Shown here: one piece after another, positions 50,612 through 61,206 of the stretch
Layout of the letters: the number at the start of each line of letters is the position of its first letter
Numbering within the stretch: the first letter of the stretch is position 1
NCBI GenBank assembly: GCA_905221605.1
Contig: CAJNDS010000082.1
Span: forward strand, 62,001 to 126,000
DNA from: Symbiodinium natans
Lineage: Eukaryota; Sar; Dinophyceae; Suessiales; Symbiodiniaceae
Direction of reading: 5' to 3'
DNA: 64,000 nt
Made by a program: the position numbers and the translations under genes
Notes under the pieces: generated by a model
The model's input: only the letters and a program-made list of their open reading frames with translations
What the model was told of the DNA's origin: nothing
Databases searched by the model: none

Positions 50612-53600
50612 CCAAAAAGCCTTCCGCGTACACGATGAGGTATCCGTAGACCACGCGGCAGATCCAGAAGTTGATCTCGGTGTGCGAACTTGAAGGTTTT
50701 TTGGGGTAGTAGGGTTTAGGGTTTAGGGTTTAGGGGTAGTAGGGTTTCGTGTTTGGGTTTGGGCTTCAGCGCGTAGCGTTCAGGATTCTAGATGCCCCCA
50801 AAAATAGGGTGATAAGCAGGCCTATAACTCTCGACTTGCAACCCGCTTACAACTGCCCATGCACCCCAAGTCGGCACCGTTGACGAACCAAGGNNNNNNN
50901 NNNNNNNNNNNNNNNNNNNNNNNNNNNNNNNNNNNNNNNNNNNNNNNNNNNNNNNNNNNNNNNNNNNNNNNNNNNNNNNNNNNNNNNNNNNNNTAGGGTT
51001 TGGGTTACCTGCAAAAAGCTGATTTTGGGGGCTTTAGACTCTTTAGCCTACAATCAAAACAATAAAACACCAAAAAACCCTAGAAGCCATCAAAACCCGA
51101 AAGAGCCCTCAGGAAAGACCCTACACCCTAAAAGAAGCCCTAAAAACCCTAGAAGCCCTTAAAACCCTAAAGAGCCCCCAGGAAAGACCCTACACCCTAG
51201 AACCCGAAAGACCCTAAAAGCCCTAAAAAACCCTAAGGGGCCCTACCAAAAAAAAACCTAAGAAACCCTAAAAGCCCGTAAAACCCCAAGGAGCCCCAAA
51301 ACCCTAAGAAACCCTAGAAGCCCTTATAGTCCCCCCCCCCCCCCCCCAAACACCCTTAAAAAAAAACAAACCTACAAAGCCTAAAGCACAAAGAGTTTGC
51401 AGGAGGGACAAAAAAACCTGAGAAACCCTGAAAGCCAGTAACACCCCAAGGAGCCCCCCCAGGAAGAGACCTCACGGGGAAGCCAGGGCGCCGCGTGTCC
51501 CTGGCAGTGGCTTCGACGAAGAAGGCGGCGATCAGCAGGAAGAGGACCAGGCCGGTGTTGAGAAAGACGTCCTGGGGGGTTTAGGGTTTAGGGTCTAGGG
51601 TTTAGGGTTTAGGGGCCCTAAACTCTTTGAGGGTATAGGCTTTCGGGTTTGATTCTTGCCCCCAATTGGCGTCAGCGCCGAGGTTTTGTGTGAGTCCATG
51701 CAAGGTAACCTAGGAATGACAAGGGTAACCTTTTTGGTTTTCAGGGGGCTATAAGGGAACCCCAACCCTAAAAAAAGGAAATAAGGGCCTACTCCGGGTC
51801 CGAGTGAAGGAAGGTGTAGGTTAAGAGTTTTCGGGTTGAGGGCTCAGCGTTCAATGAAGGTGTAGAAAAGACAAACCCGAAACCCTAAGCCCTGATGTCC
51901 TAAGCGCCGACAGCGGCACCTACCGTACTACCCTCAAACCTTGGGGTCCAAACGAACCCCGAAATTGGGGTGTAGGGCTTAAGGCTCAGGGTTCGGGTTT
52001 AGGGGTCACATACCCTATAATTACTACTACAAAAAGTAGGGAATATGAAATCCCTTATCCCGGGTTCATTTGTAACATGTCGAAACCTCCTTTACATGGG
52101 AGTTTCCACAATCTACCATTTGCTTAAGAACCCCGCAAAAAACACAAACACGTAATCTATATATTTCCTTATAAGGAATAACATTCTTCATTTGTTGGGG
52201 GGGGGGGGGTGTCTGAAGCAAACAGTAGCAGGTTTCCCGCCTTAAATAACCTTCATTGGGCCTAATTATCCTTACATAGCCTTAATTTATGGGGGGAACC
52301 TAGGGGGAAGGGGGCGGGGGGGGGGGGGGGGGTTGTATAGAGACCCTAAACCCAAAACCCTAAAACCCTAAAACAGCTTACAGTTCACCACCCGTAGCCC
52401 TTAGCATCACAAGGAAATCATGTGGAGCTTATGACTCTTGATTTATGGTGAGCATGTAGATGCGCCCCTAAACCCTGGGTAGCCCAAACCCTAAACCCCT
52501 AAACACCTAAAGGCCTGAACCCTGAACCCTAAACCCCGAAACTCTTAAGGCCCTAAACCCTAAACATCTAAAGCCCCACAACCCTAAACACCTCGAACCC
52601 AAAAACACAAACCCTAAACCCCCTGAACCCCTAGACTTCTAAATTCCCCTCATCCTCACCCCAGCAGGTTCGTGCAAAGCGGCCGCAGTGTTTGCCAGAT
52701 CCGTGGCCCATGGAAACACGCGGCTGACCGCAACGAGATAGGCGACCTTCGTCTCCGAGAAGCTCTCAAAAGGGGTTTCGTAGGGGCCTTGGGGTTGTTG
52801 TGACAAGACCTAAACCCACAAACCCCAAACCCCTAAACCCTAAACCCTAAACCCTAAACCCCAAACCCTAAAGCCTAAGCCGTGTTTTGGGGTTGAGGGT
52901 TTAGGGTTTAGGGTTTGGCGTTTAGGGTTCAGCATCTCCAGTCCAAACATTCACGAGCGCAGCAGCCCAACCCCCCCACTGGCGGCCTCCACCCTGCTCC
53001 GCAGCCCCATGCAAACCCTAATACCCCAAACCCTAAACCCTAAACCCCAAACCCTAAACCCTAAACCCTAAACCCTAAACCCTAAACCCATGCAGCCAGG
53101 GCGCCGCCAGCAGGGAGAGCAGCAGTATTTGAACAGCCGCCGCATCTGCGAAGAGGATGGGCACCAAGGCCACCAGTAGCTTCTGAAGCAAGAAGTAGGG
53201 ACCTTGCAACCCTAAACCCTATAAACCCTATAAACCCTAAGCCCCTTGCAGGTTGGGGGGGGGGACCCTCTGAACAAAAAGTAGGGGCCTTTCGGGTTTG
53301 GGTTTGGGGTCTATAGGGTTCAGGGTTGGTTTAGTGTTGGGTTTAGGGCTTAGGGTTTGGGGTTGAGGCTCTTAGCTTCTGAAGCAAGAAGTAGAGGCCT
53401 TGCGCGGGGCTTTGGGTTTCGGGTCTTGGGGTTTAGGGTTTGGGGGGTTTTAGGTTTTGGGGTTTAGGGCTTTGGGGTCTACGGCTTCTCAAGTTTTAAG
53501 GTTGAGGGTCCTAGCCCGTTTTCGGCTTAAAGGGCATAAGGTTTAAGGATTAGACCGCATACCCAGGGCCCGCAGAACTTTGAAATTCGGCCTGGCCCAG

Positions 53601-54158
53601 TTACCACAAACCCAAAAACCCCCCAAACCCTAAACCCCAAACCCCAAACCCCAAACCCCAAACCCCAAACCCCAAACCCCAAACCCTAAACCCTAAAACC
53701 TAAACCCTAAACCCAAACCCTAAACCTCAAACCCTAAACCTCAAACCCTAAACCCAAACCCTAAACCCTAAACCCTGGGGCAGGGAGGCACGGGCTCCGA
53801 CAGAAAGTATCGCCCAGAGTTTCTAGGGGATTTTGTGAGCCCCTGGGCCCCAGTGCCTTGTCTGTTTCTGGCCTTCCGAGTTCTCTAAGCCCATGTAGGG
53901 TTTAGGGCTTCTATAAGGTTTAGGGTCTAGGGTTTCTAGTCTATAAGGTTTAGGGTTTAGGGTTTCTAATCTATAAGGTTTAGGGTTTAGGGCTTTAGGG
54001 TTCGGGTTTAGGGTTTCACGCTTAGGGTTCAGCCCGAACCCCCAACCCCCGATGTACGCTCCAGGAGAGGGGGTTCCGCTTCCCGAAACTTGGAATTTGC
54101 TGCCGCGAGGCCCCAATAGTAAGCATGGTTGCCGAAGCGCTGGAAGATGAAGCGGTAC
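50612..54158 (-). CDS. Polytopic membrane protein, C-terminal exons
   Basis: Exons 54112-54158, 53088-53202, about 52922-52985, about 52665-52785, about 51475-51572 and 50612-50688. They read YRFIFQRFGNHAYYWG; PYFLLQKLLVALVPILFADA AAVQILLLSLLAAPW; VEAASGGVGLLRS; ETKVAYLVAVSRVFPWATDL ANTAAALHEPAG; DVFLNTGLVLFLLIAAFFVE ATARDTRRPGF; SHTEINFWICRVVYGYLIVY AEGF. The first five join in frame. Exon 1 leaves by a GC donor (TGGG/GCCTCG). Other donors include GGG/GTGAGG and CCC/GTGAGG. RFIFxRF..YYWG-x5-LLVALVP recalls, from memory, the C-terminal membrane region of large alveolate surface proteins. At least three membrane helices. Integral membrane protein; substrate unknown. The N gap (50894-50993) lies inside the last intron. 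Confidence 0.6.
50894..50993. other. Assembly gap, 100 N
   Basis: Exactly 100 N, the usual placeholder for a gap of unknown size. It interrupts a telomere-like intron of the membrane-protein gene. Confidence 1.
51709..51804. mobile_element. F3-related hairpin element
   Basis: CCTAGGAATGACAAGGGTAA to CTACTCCGGGTCCGAG; same module as 10732 and 19391. Confidence 0.5.
52113..52228. mobile_element. Family F4 hairpin element, copy 2
   Basis: CTACCATTTGCTTAAGAACC at the left, TGAAGCAAACAGTAG at the right; the right arm is broken by a G run. Interior TATTTCCTTATAAGGAATAA. Confidence 0.6.
53630..53775 (+). repeat. CCCCAAA and AACCTC variant arrays
   Basis: About nine CCCCAAA units pass into CCCTAAA and then AACCCTAAACCTC, successive local expansions of single-base variants. 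Confidence 0.9.
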
Positions 54159-54287
54159 CTCGGGTTTCGGGTAAGCCCTAAACCCTAAACCCTAAACCCT
54201 AAACCTTAAACCTTAAACCCTAAGCCTAGGGTTTAGGGTTCTGAGCCCACTGCCCCTGAAATATAAAATGCACCATAAGCTGTATGG

Positions 54288-54385
54288 GTAGCTCTCTAAA
54301 CTAGGGCCCCTTTTGGGGGCCCTTGCTGTAAGGGTGCCGTACTACAAGTAGGACCCAGAAGTAAGACCATCATTTAGAGAACTAC
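54288..54385. mobile_element. Family F5 hairpin element, copy 2
   Basis: GTAGCTCTCTAAACTAGGGC and ATCATTTAGAGAACTAC are inverted ends; interior TTTTGGGGGCCCTTGCTGTA resembles 6694-6793. Confidence 0.55.
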
Positions 54386-54692
54386 AGCAAACCCTGTAGC
54401 CTCTAGACCCCATAAGCCCTAAGCGCCCTAAACCCTAAACCGCAAACCCTAAAGCTTAAACCCTAAACCAGGTCCCTTTTGAAGCCCTAAACCCTGTAGA
54501 CCCTATAAGCCCTCAAAAGCGCTTCCTTAGTTGTCCAGCATCCTCTGGGAACTAAAGGTTAACCTTTGGGGTTATAAAGGGTATATAAGAACCCAAAAAT
54601 GTTAAAGGTGACCTACTCTGCTACTAAACCCTAAACCCTAAACCCTAAACCCTAAACCCTAAACCCTAAACCCTAAACCCTAAACCCTGAAC

Positions 54693-55607
54693 CTCAAAAG
54701 CGCTTCTGTCGAGGTGCTGCGTGAGCAGCTTGAGGCCGTAGCCGCTGTTCACCAAGGCGGGATAGCGCCAAACAATCTGTTGGCAAGAGAGCTTTCAGGG
54801 TTCAGTCTTAAGGAATTCTTAAAACAGGGCTTTAGGGTTTAGGGTTTCGGGTTATAGGGCTTCAAGGAACCCTTAAAAAAGGGGTTTAGGGTTTAAGGGT
54901 TAAGGGTTTAGGGTTTCGGAACGTAAGGGTTTGCTTGGGGTTCATTTTTACCTACAGTTTAGTAGTATCTACCCCCTGTTTAGTAGGTAGAAGCCTTGAA
55001 ACTGTAGGTAGATAGGCTCCCAGTTAGGGTAGGGTTTCGGATTTCGGAATGAATTTGGGGGTTTCGGGCCTCTTGTGGGTCCAGGGTCTCGGGGCGCAGA
55101 GATGAAGGAGCCTATCCCAAACCCTGAACCCCAAACCCTAACTACTTCGGGGGTTCGAGGGCCAGTCAGAGTTCCATTAAGGTACGCTTAGGCCCTCATT
55201 AGGGGGTACTTGGGAGGTGCAGGTCTATCTACGCCAACACCCCTTTTTTTCTTTAACACCCCATATTGTAAGTGTTCCTCAAACAAACCCTCTAAGATGC
55301 TGAAAAACGCCCAGGATCTTGCAAGCATGGCCTCTGTATATATTTCAAACGAGTCACCTAGAACCCCCCCCCAGCCCGTTTCAAACCACAAAACCAAAAC
55401 TACACCTACTGAAAAATCATACCTTTATAAGATATAGAAATCCTGGGATTCTCCCGCACGAGGACATCCGATAGGAACCTTTCCCTGCCGCGTCGCGGCT
55501 CCTCTCCACACGTCGAAGGAATCGTCAAGAAGGGGACGCCACTGAGAGCATAGCAGTGGTGGCAGATGTTCTTGCACGACCATCCCAGTCTCATGTTGCG
55601 CCAGACC
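54693..55607 (-). CDS. Two in-frame exons upstream of the membrane-protein exons
   Basis: Exon 55479-55607 starts at a TTTAG acceptor and reads GLAQHETGMVVQEHLPPLLC then SQWRPLLDDSFDVWRGAATR QGK, ending AAG/GTTCCT. Exon 54693-54776, after GCCAACAG, reads IVWRYPALVNSGYGLKLLTQ then HLDRSAFE, ending GAG/GTTCAG. Phase 0 matches. They are on the strand of, and just 5' to, the polytopic membrane protein and are probably its preceding exons. The next junction (to 54158) is off phase by one, so a small exon may be missing. Confidence 0.55.
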
Positions 55608-55704
55608 CTAAACCCTAAACCCTAAACCCTAAACCCTAAACCCTAAACCCTAAACCCTAAACCCTAAACCCTAAACTCCTCCTGGACCGTGGCTTAGGCT
55701 TTAC

Positions 55705-55803
55705 GCGGGACTGTTGGGCTCTCCTGGGCATCCTTGGGGCGTTCAGAAGGAGGTTTGGGGCTCGATCCAGGAATGTAAATCTTAAAGTTGAAGGGAGGAG
55801 CAC
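55705..55803 (-). CDS. Probable exon, proline-rich
   Basis: After GGGTTTTCAG the minus strand reads APPFNFKIYIPGSSPKPPSE then RPKDAQESPTVP, ending CGC/GTAAAG. Good splice sites. Proline-rich, possibly a linker. Phase does not match 55607 directly. Confidence 0.5.
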
Positions 55804-56905
55804 CTGAAAACCCTCGAGCCCTGAACTCGTAAAACCCTAATCCCCGAAAACCCTAAATCCCAAAAATCCGAACCCCGTAACACCCTACAACCCTGAAACC
55901 CGTACCCCCTAACACTCTAAAACCCTAAAACCCGAAAACCCTGCAACTTTAAAACCCGGAAACCCAAACCCCCTAACACCCTAACATCTCCTAAAACCCT
56001 AACACCCTAAAGCCCAACCCTAAACCCCATACCTCTAAACGGTACACCCCTAAAACCCTAAACTGCTTAAACCCTGAAACCCTGCCTTAACCACGAAGTA
56101 GCCCTAAACCCCTAAACACTCCTTAAACCCTAAACCCTGAATCACCCTAAACCCTAAACCCGAAACCCTTACACCCTGAAACCCCACCAAAACCACGAAG
56201 TACCCCTAAACCCTAAACCCCTAACCCCTAAACCCTAAACTCCTTAAACACCAAAAAATCCTAACTCCTTAAGCCCTACCTAAACCACGAAACCCCGAAA
56301 CCCCTAAACCCGAAAACGCCCTAAAACCCTAAACCCCTGGGCTTAAACCCCTAAACTCCTAAAACCCTAAGGTGCCCTACAACCTGAAACCCTGAAACCC
56401 CAAAAAGCCCTACCAAAACCACGAAGGAGGGGGGTGGGGGGGGGGGGGCAGGAATGCGGCGCGGACCTGAATGATGTAGGCAAGGAAGCCTGGGTCTCTG
56501 TGGGCTTGTTTGTTAAGCATACCTTAGGGTTTAGGGTTTAGGGTCTAGGGTTTAGGGTTTAGGGTTTAGGGTTTATTAGGGCTCGAGACTGAGGTTTTTT
56601 GGGAACTACAGTTTGAGGTCTTGAAGGGAATAAACTAAACGCAGCGGAAGGGAAACTCACGGGGTTCGGGTTTTAGGTGAGTTGGGGCAATAGGTGTTAA
56701 GGGTTTAGGCTGAGTGGCCCTGGGTTGGGCTGGCATGTAGCAGGGGCTCAGGGCTTTTGCGGGTTTGATTTGGGTTTTGGGGTTTGGGGTTTAGGGTTTA
56801 GGGTGTAGGGTTTGGGGTGGAGGCTTCTAGAGTTTCGGTTGCACAGCTGCGGGCTCAAGATGTTTCCAGGATTTCGGCTGGTTGGGGTTTATGTTTCTGG
56901 GCTGC

Positions 56906-57010
56906 GGGTAGTAAGGATTTACCCTTTTACTAACAGTCCTTAAAAAGGGAATATACTAGGGGGTACGCTAATTCCAATTAAGGACTGTTAGTGGGCACAT
57001 GGTATACGTC
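56906..57010. mobile_element. Family F2-like element, diverged ends
   Basis: CCCTTTTACTAACAGTCCTT and AATTAAGGACTGTTAGTGGG are inverted arms, the same arms as inside F2, but the GGGATGTT ends are decayed. Confidence 0.5.
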
Positions 57011-57229
57011 CCGTAAGGTGCGCGTTTGCCTAGTAACCCGAAGCCCCCTTGCCAAGCCAGAGGCCGTAAACCCCAAAACCCCTGAAGCCTGAACCAATCG
57101 TAACCCTAGGCTGGGTTCAGGGTTTAGGGTTTAGGGTTTAGGGTTTAGGGTTTAAGGTTTAGGGTTTAGGGTTTAGGGCTTAGGGCTTTAGGGTTTAGAA
57201 TTTAGGGCTTAAACCCTAAAAACCCCTAC

Positions 57230-57889
57230 ATGTTCCAGGGAGCCGAGACCGAAAACGCCCAGGCCAAGCATGGCGCACGAAGCCAAGAAGGCCTTCCCAA
57301 CAAGGGTTGGCGGCTTCAGGGTTGAATTAGGGTCTATAGGCTTAGGGGTTTAGGGTTTAAGGTTTAGGGGTTTGGGGTTTAGGGTTTAGGGTTTAGGGTT
57401 TAGGGGTTTAGGGGTTTAGGGGGGTTTAGGGTTTAGGGTTCAGGGCTTTGGATCTAGGGTGCAGGGTTTGGGGTTTAGGGTGTCCGGGGGTTGCTCCAAG
57501 GGCCTAGGGCTTACATGGTCTGGGGCCTCAGGTCCCCAAGTCAGGATACGGAACATCCACGCCATTGTGCGGCTCTAGGAACTAGGTAAGTAGGGTTTAG
57601 GGTTTAGGGTTTAGGGTTTAGGGTTTAGGGTTTAGGGTTTAGGGTTTAGGGTTTAGGGTTTAGGGTTTAGGGTTTAGGGTTTAGGCAAGTAGGGTTACAC
57701 CGTGGACAAGTCGTTCGGGTAGCCTTGCGAGAAACCTACTTACTCTGTGACTACTAGCCCTGAACCCTACACCCTAAACCCTAAACCCTAAACCCGAAAA
57801 GCAAAAGCCTACTCGCAATGCAGCCGTACTTGCGGTCGAGCAGCATGATCCGGCGTCCAGCACACGACACCAGGTCGCTGGACCATCGT
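57230..57889 (-). CDS. Three-exon in-frame segment of a membrane protein
   Basis: Exons 57794-57889, 57515-57572 and 57230-57313 join in frame. They read RWSSDLVSCAGRRIMLLDRK YGCIASRLLLFG; RTMAWMFRILTWGPEAPDH; PPTLVGKAFLASCAMLGLGV FGLGSLEH. Acceptors are TTAGGCAG, CTAGAG and CTGAAG. Donors are TCGG/GTTTAGG, CAT/GTAAGC and CAT/GTAGGG. Intron 1 contains the purest TTTAGGG array of the domain (57594-57685). Exon 3 is a membrane helix. Its GK..L.S.CA..G pattern faintly resembles the S6 helix of K+ channels, which is only suggestive. It may be the 5' part of the same gene as 50.6-55.6 kb. Confidence 0.55.
57594..57685 (-). repeat. TTTAGGG array, about 13 perfect units
   Basis: The purest array in the window, inside an intron of the 57230-57889 segment. 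Confidence 0.95.
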
Positions 57890-58503
57890 CTGCCTAAGAT
57901 GTTTAGATTTAGGGTTTAGGGTCCAGCCGGCGCATGAGATTACTGGGCTTAGGGTTTTGGGTTCGGGCTGGCAAATTATTTCTAGGGTCTGAGATGCACA
58001 AAACCATGCCCCCCCCCCCCCCAACCCTTGAAGCTCTAGAGTACCCAATGAAGCTCCTAAACACCTAAAAACCCCAAAGCCGTAGAGCCTAAAGCCCTAA
58101 AACCCTGAAAGCGCCACAAGCCCTAAGACCCCAAACGCCTCAAAAGCCCTCAGACCCTAAAATTCGAAAAGCCATTCAACAAAAAACCGAAAAAAAAAAA
58201 AAAAAAAAAAAAACCTTAAAAAAGGGCACAATAACAACCCAAAAGCCCCTCTAAAAGCCCGAAGAAAAACCGAAAACCACAGAGCCCCCCCCCAAAAAAA
58301 AAAAATACAGCACCTCTAAAAACCTCTGAAAGCCTCGCAGGCCAGTCTGGAGCCCCCCCTTGAGACCACGAAGCACTACCCTAAACCCTGAACCCCCATC
58401 CCCAAACCCTGTGGCTTAGGCGTCCTTAGGGTGCTGAGGCTGGGGGCTCAGAGTATCATCACCTTGGGGGGGGGGGGGGGGGGGGGGGGGTGGTGGGTGG
58501 CTT

Positions 58504-58570
58504 AAATAGGGTCTATTTGGAAGCTGGGACTCGGGTTTTCTTATAGCCATACACGTTTCCACGAGGGTAC
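58504..58570. mobile_element. Family F9 half element
   Basis: AAATAGGGTCTATTTGGAAG followed by CTGGGACTCGGG matches the reverse complement of the right end at 47278. The other end is not seen before the repeat block starts. Confidence 0.5.
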
Positions 58571-58584
58571 GCTGCTGTCACGTC

Positions 58585-59359
58585 AGTCGTACTATGGAGG
58601 CCTCAGGAACAAGAACCAGGTAGTTCCTCTTTTCTCTTCTCTTTTTCTCCTCAATCCTAAAGTCGAAGGCTCTCGTGAGGAGAAGAGAAGGGAGAGAAGG
58701 AGGGAAAGATAAGAGGAACACGATTTTCATGGGAAGAGCCAAGAAAAGAATAGAAGAGAGATAAAACAAGGCGCAAAGAAGATGGTACTCTTCTTTATCT
58801 ATCCTCTCTCCCTTATCTCTCCGTTCCCTCTGTCTTTTCGAAATGAGAAAAACAAAAAGAAAGATGAAAAGAAGAAGGGTTAGGAAAAGAGCCGAAGAGA
58901 TAGGCCGAAAAGAGGGGTATGGTGAAGTACGGCAAAGGTCCACGCACAAGGAGTCACCTTCTGCTTACCCTTCCACTGCTTGATTTTACAAGCTCCTTTC
59001 TTGTGTTTTATCAGTTAAAATTAAAAGGAAACAGAAGGAGAGAAGGGAAAGGGAAGTGAGAGAGGAGAGACAACAAGGAGGCCATTTTAATTTCCTGTGA
59101 GTTATCAAAAGGAATGCAATATTATGGGAAGAGCAATGGAAAAAAGAGTGGAAGAGAAATTAAGACAGGAGAGGGAGGTGCAAAAATAAGGCAAAGAGAA
59201 GATGGTGCCGTTTTCATCTCACCTCTCGTTCTTATCTTCCTCTTCTCTGGTTCTTTTCCCTGTGAAATAAAAAAACAAAAGGAAGGACAATGAACATATA
59301 AAGGAACCCGTTTTCGTTTTCCGTTTGGGCACAAGGAAAAAAACAGAGGCGATAGGGCG
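58585..59359. repeat. Purine-rich tandem array, diverged units left of copy B
   Basis: Older units of the same array (AATGGGAAGAGC, TTGTGTTTTATCAGTTAAAA) that have no counterpart beside copy A, so copy A looks truncated at its left edge. Confidence 0.8.
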
Positions 59360-61206
59360 AGAGGAGGGGTTTGCTGAAGCATGGGGAGGGTGTACGGGCA
59401 AGGGGCCAACTCCGCCCACTTCCCCCATCCATTGAAAGAGGAAAAGGAACAGGGCCTCCATTCCCCTCTTATTCTTCCTTTCTTGCGTTTTTGTCGTTTA
59501 GAAGGGAACAGGAGAAGAGGAGGGAGAGAGAAGGAGAGAGGAGACATAAAAAGGGTTGCATTTTTAATGGGAAGAGCAAAGAAAAGACCAGAAGAGAGAT
59601 GATGGGAGAAGAGGGGGAGACAAAACAAGGCGCACAGAAAATGGGCAGATAAGAAGAGAGGAAAGGGAATGACCAAGTACAATGAGGAGTTCTTCAATTT
59701 CCCTCCCTATCTCTTATGTTACTTTTCCTTCTTGTGGGGTGTCCCTTTTTCTCTTGAAGATGCAGAAAACGATTGAAAAGGACACCCGTTCCATCGCCCA
59801 TATGTAGGGAAAGAGAGAGAATCATGAGCATCAGCTGGGCTTGCTGCCAATCCAACATGGGCGTCCCTTTTAATCGCATTCTGTGTCCTTTTTTCTCGCT
59901 TGAAGATGCAGAAAACGATCCAAAAGCACATCTGTTGGAGGAAGAGAGAAGGAGAGAGGAGAGATACCAAGGATTGCATATTTAATGGGAAGAGCAAGGA
60001 AGAGAATAGAAGACAGATGAATAGAGAAGATGGCGCTCTTCTTTATCTATTCTCTCTCCCTTGTTTCTCCCTTCCCTCTTTCTTTTCGAAATGAGAAAAA
60101 CAAAAAGGAAGAACTATGAGAAGGAGAAGAGTAAGGAAAGGAACAGAAGAGATAGGCCGAGAGGATGAATATGATGGAGTATTATGGAAAGGCTCACGCG
60201 CAAGGAGTCACCCTCTGCTTACCTTTTCACTGCTTTATCATATGAGTTCCTTTCTTGTGTTTTATCAGTTAAAAGGAAGCGGAAGAAGAGAAGGGAAAGG
60301 GAAGTGAGAGAGGAAAAGGATGCTATGTTTCCCGAAGCGTGCTGCAAGGAATAGAAGAGACAGGAAGCAAGGAGACGGAATCACAAAATAAGGCGCAAAG
60401 CTGTACATATCATCTCTCCCTTGTCTCTCCCTATTCCCTTTCGAACTAGAAAAAACCATTCTTGCTTTTCACAGATAGGTTCCCTCTCTCCTCTTCAGGA
60501 AATCCCCTTTCCCTTATGTTGCTTTTTGAAGCGAATAAGAAAAATAGCAGATAAGAAGAGAGGAAAGGGTCAATTTCCCTCCCTATCTCTTATGTTGCTT
60601 TTCCTTCTTGTGGGGTGTCCCTGTTTCTCTTGAAGATGCAGAAAACGATTGAAAAGGACACCCGTTCCATCGCCCATGTGTAGGGAAAGAGAGAGAATCA
60701 TGAGCATCAGCTGGGCTTGCTGCCAATCCAACATGGGCGTCCCTTTTAATCGCAGTCTGTGTCCTTTTTTCTCGCTTGAAGATGCAGAAAACGATCCAAA
60801 AGCACATCTGTTGGAGGAAGAGAGAAGGAGAGAGGAGAGATACCAAGGATTGCATATTTAATGGGAAGAGCAAGGAAGAGAATAGAAGACAGATGAATAG
60901 AGAAGAGGGAGAGACAAAACAAGGCGCAGAGAAGATGGCACTCTTCTTTATCTATTCTCTCTCCCTTGTTTCTCCCTTCCCTCTTTCTTTTCGAAATGAG
61001 AAAAACAAAAAGGAAGAACTATGAGAAGGAGAAGAGTAAGGAAAGGAACAGAAGAGATAGGCCGAGAGGATGAATATGATGGAGTATTATGGAAAGGCTC
61101 ACGCGCAAGGAGTCACCCTCTGCTTACCTTTCCACTGCTTTATCATATGAGTTCCTTTCTTGTGTTTTATCAGTTAAAAGGAAGCAGAAGAGAAGGGAAA
61201 AGCAAA
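59360..61206. repeat. Purine-rich tandem array (copy B)
   Basis: Same modules as 40755-42170, with one more unit. Minus ORFs of 92-191 codons here (for example 59122-59697) are repeat translations. Confidence 0.85.

Larger units (their letters stand above)
47420..58420. repeat. Second telomere-like mosaic domain
   Basis: Same mix as 1-40750: CCCTAAA/TTTAGGG arrays in both orientations with exon-like islands and hairpin elements. The stretches 51000-51470, 52480-52660 and 55800-56430 are only degenerate CCCTAAA/AAACCCT text with no coding signal. 58030-58400 is similar, with an A(25) run. Confidence 0.9.

Noticed and set aside
57544-57580. Plus-strand SGYGTSTP resembling a potassium-channel selectivity filter
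   Set aside because: It is antisense to an exon that joins in frame on the minus strand, and no flanking channel helices read on the plus strand.
1-58420. Peptides LGFRV, GFRVSGLGFRV, NPKPQTLNPKP in many ORFs
   Set aside because: These are TTTAGGG and CCCTAAA units read through, not protein motifs.
59122-59697. 191-codon minus ORF rich in Leu, Phe and Ser, resembling a membrane protein
   Set aside because: It lies wholly inside the purine-rich tandem array. Its strand bias explains the composition, and the same text recurs at 40676-41092.
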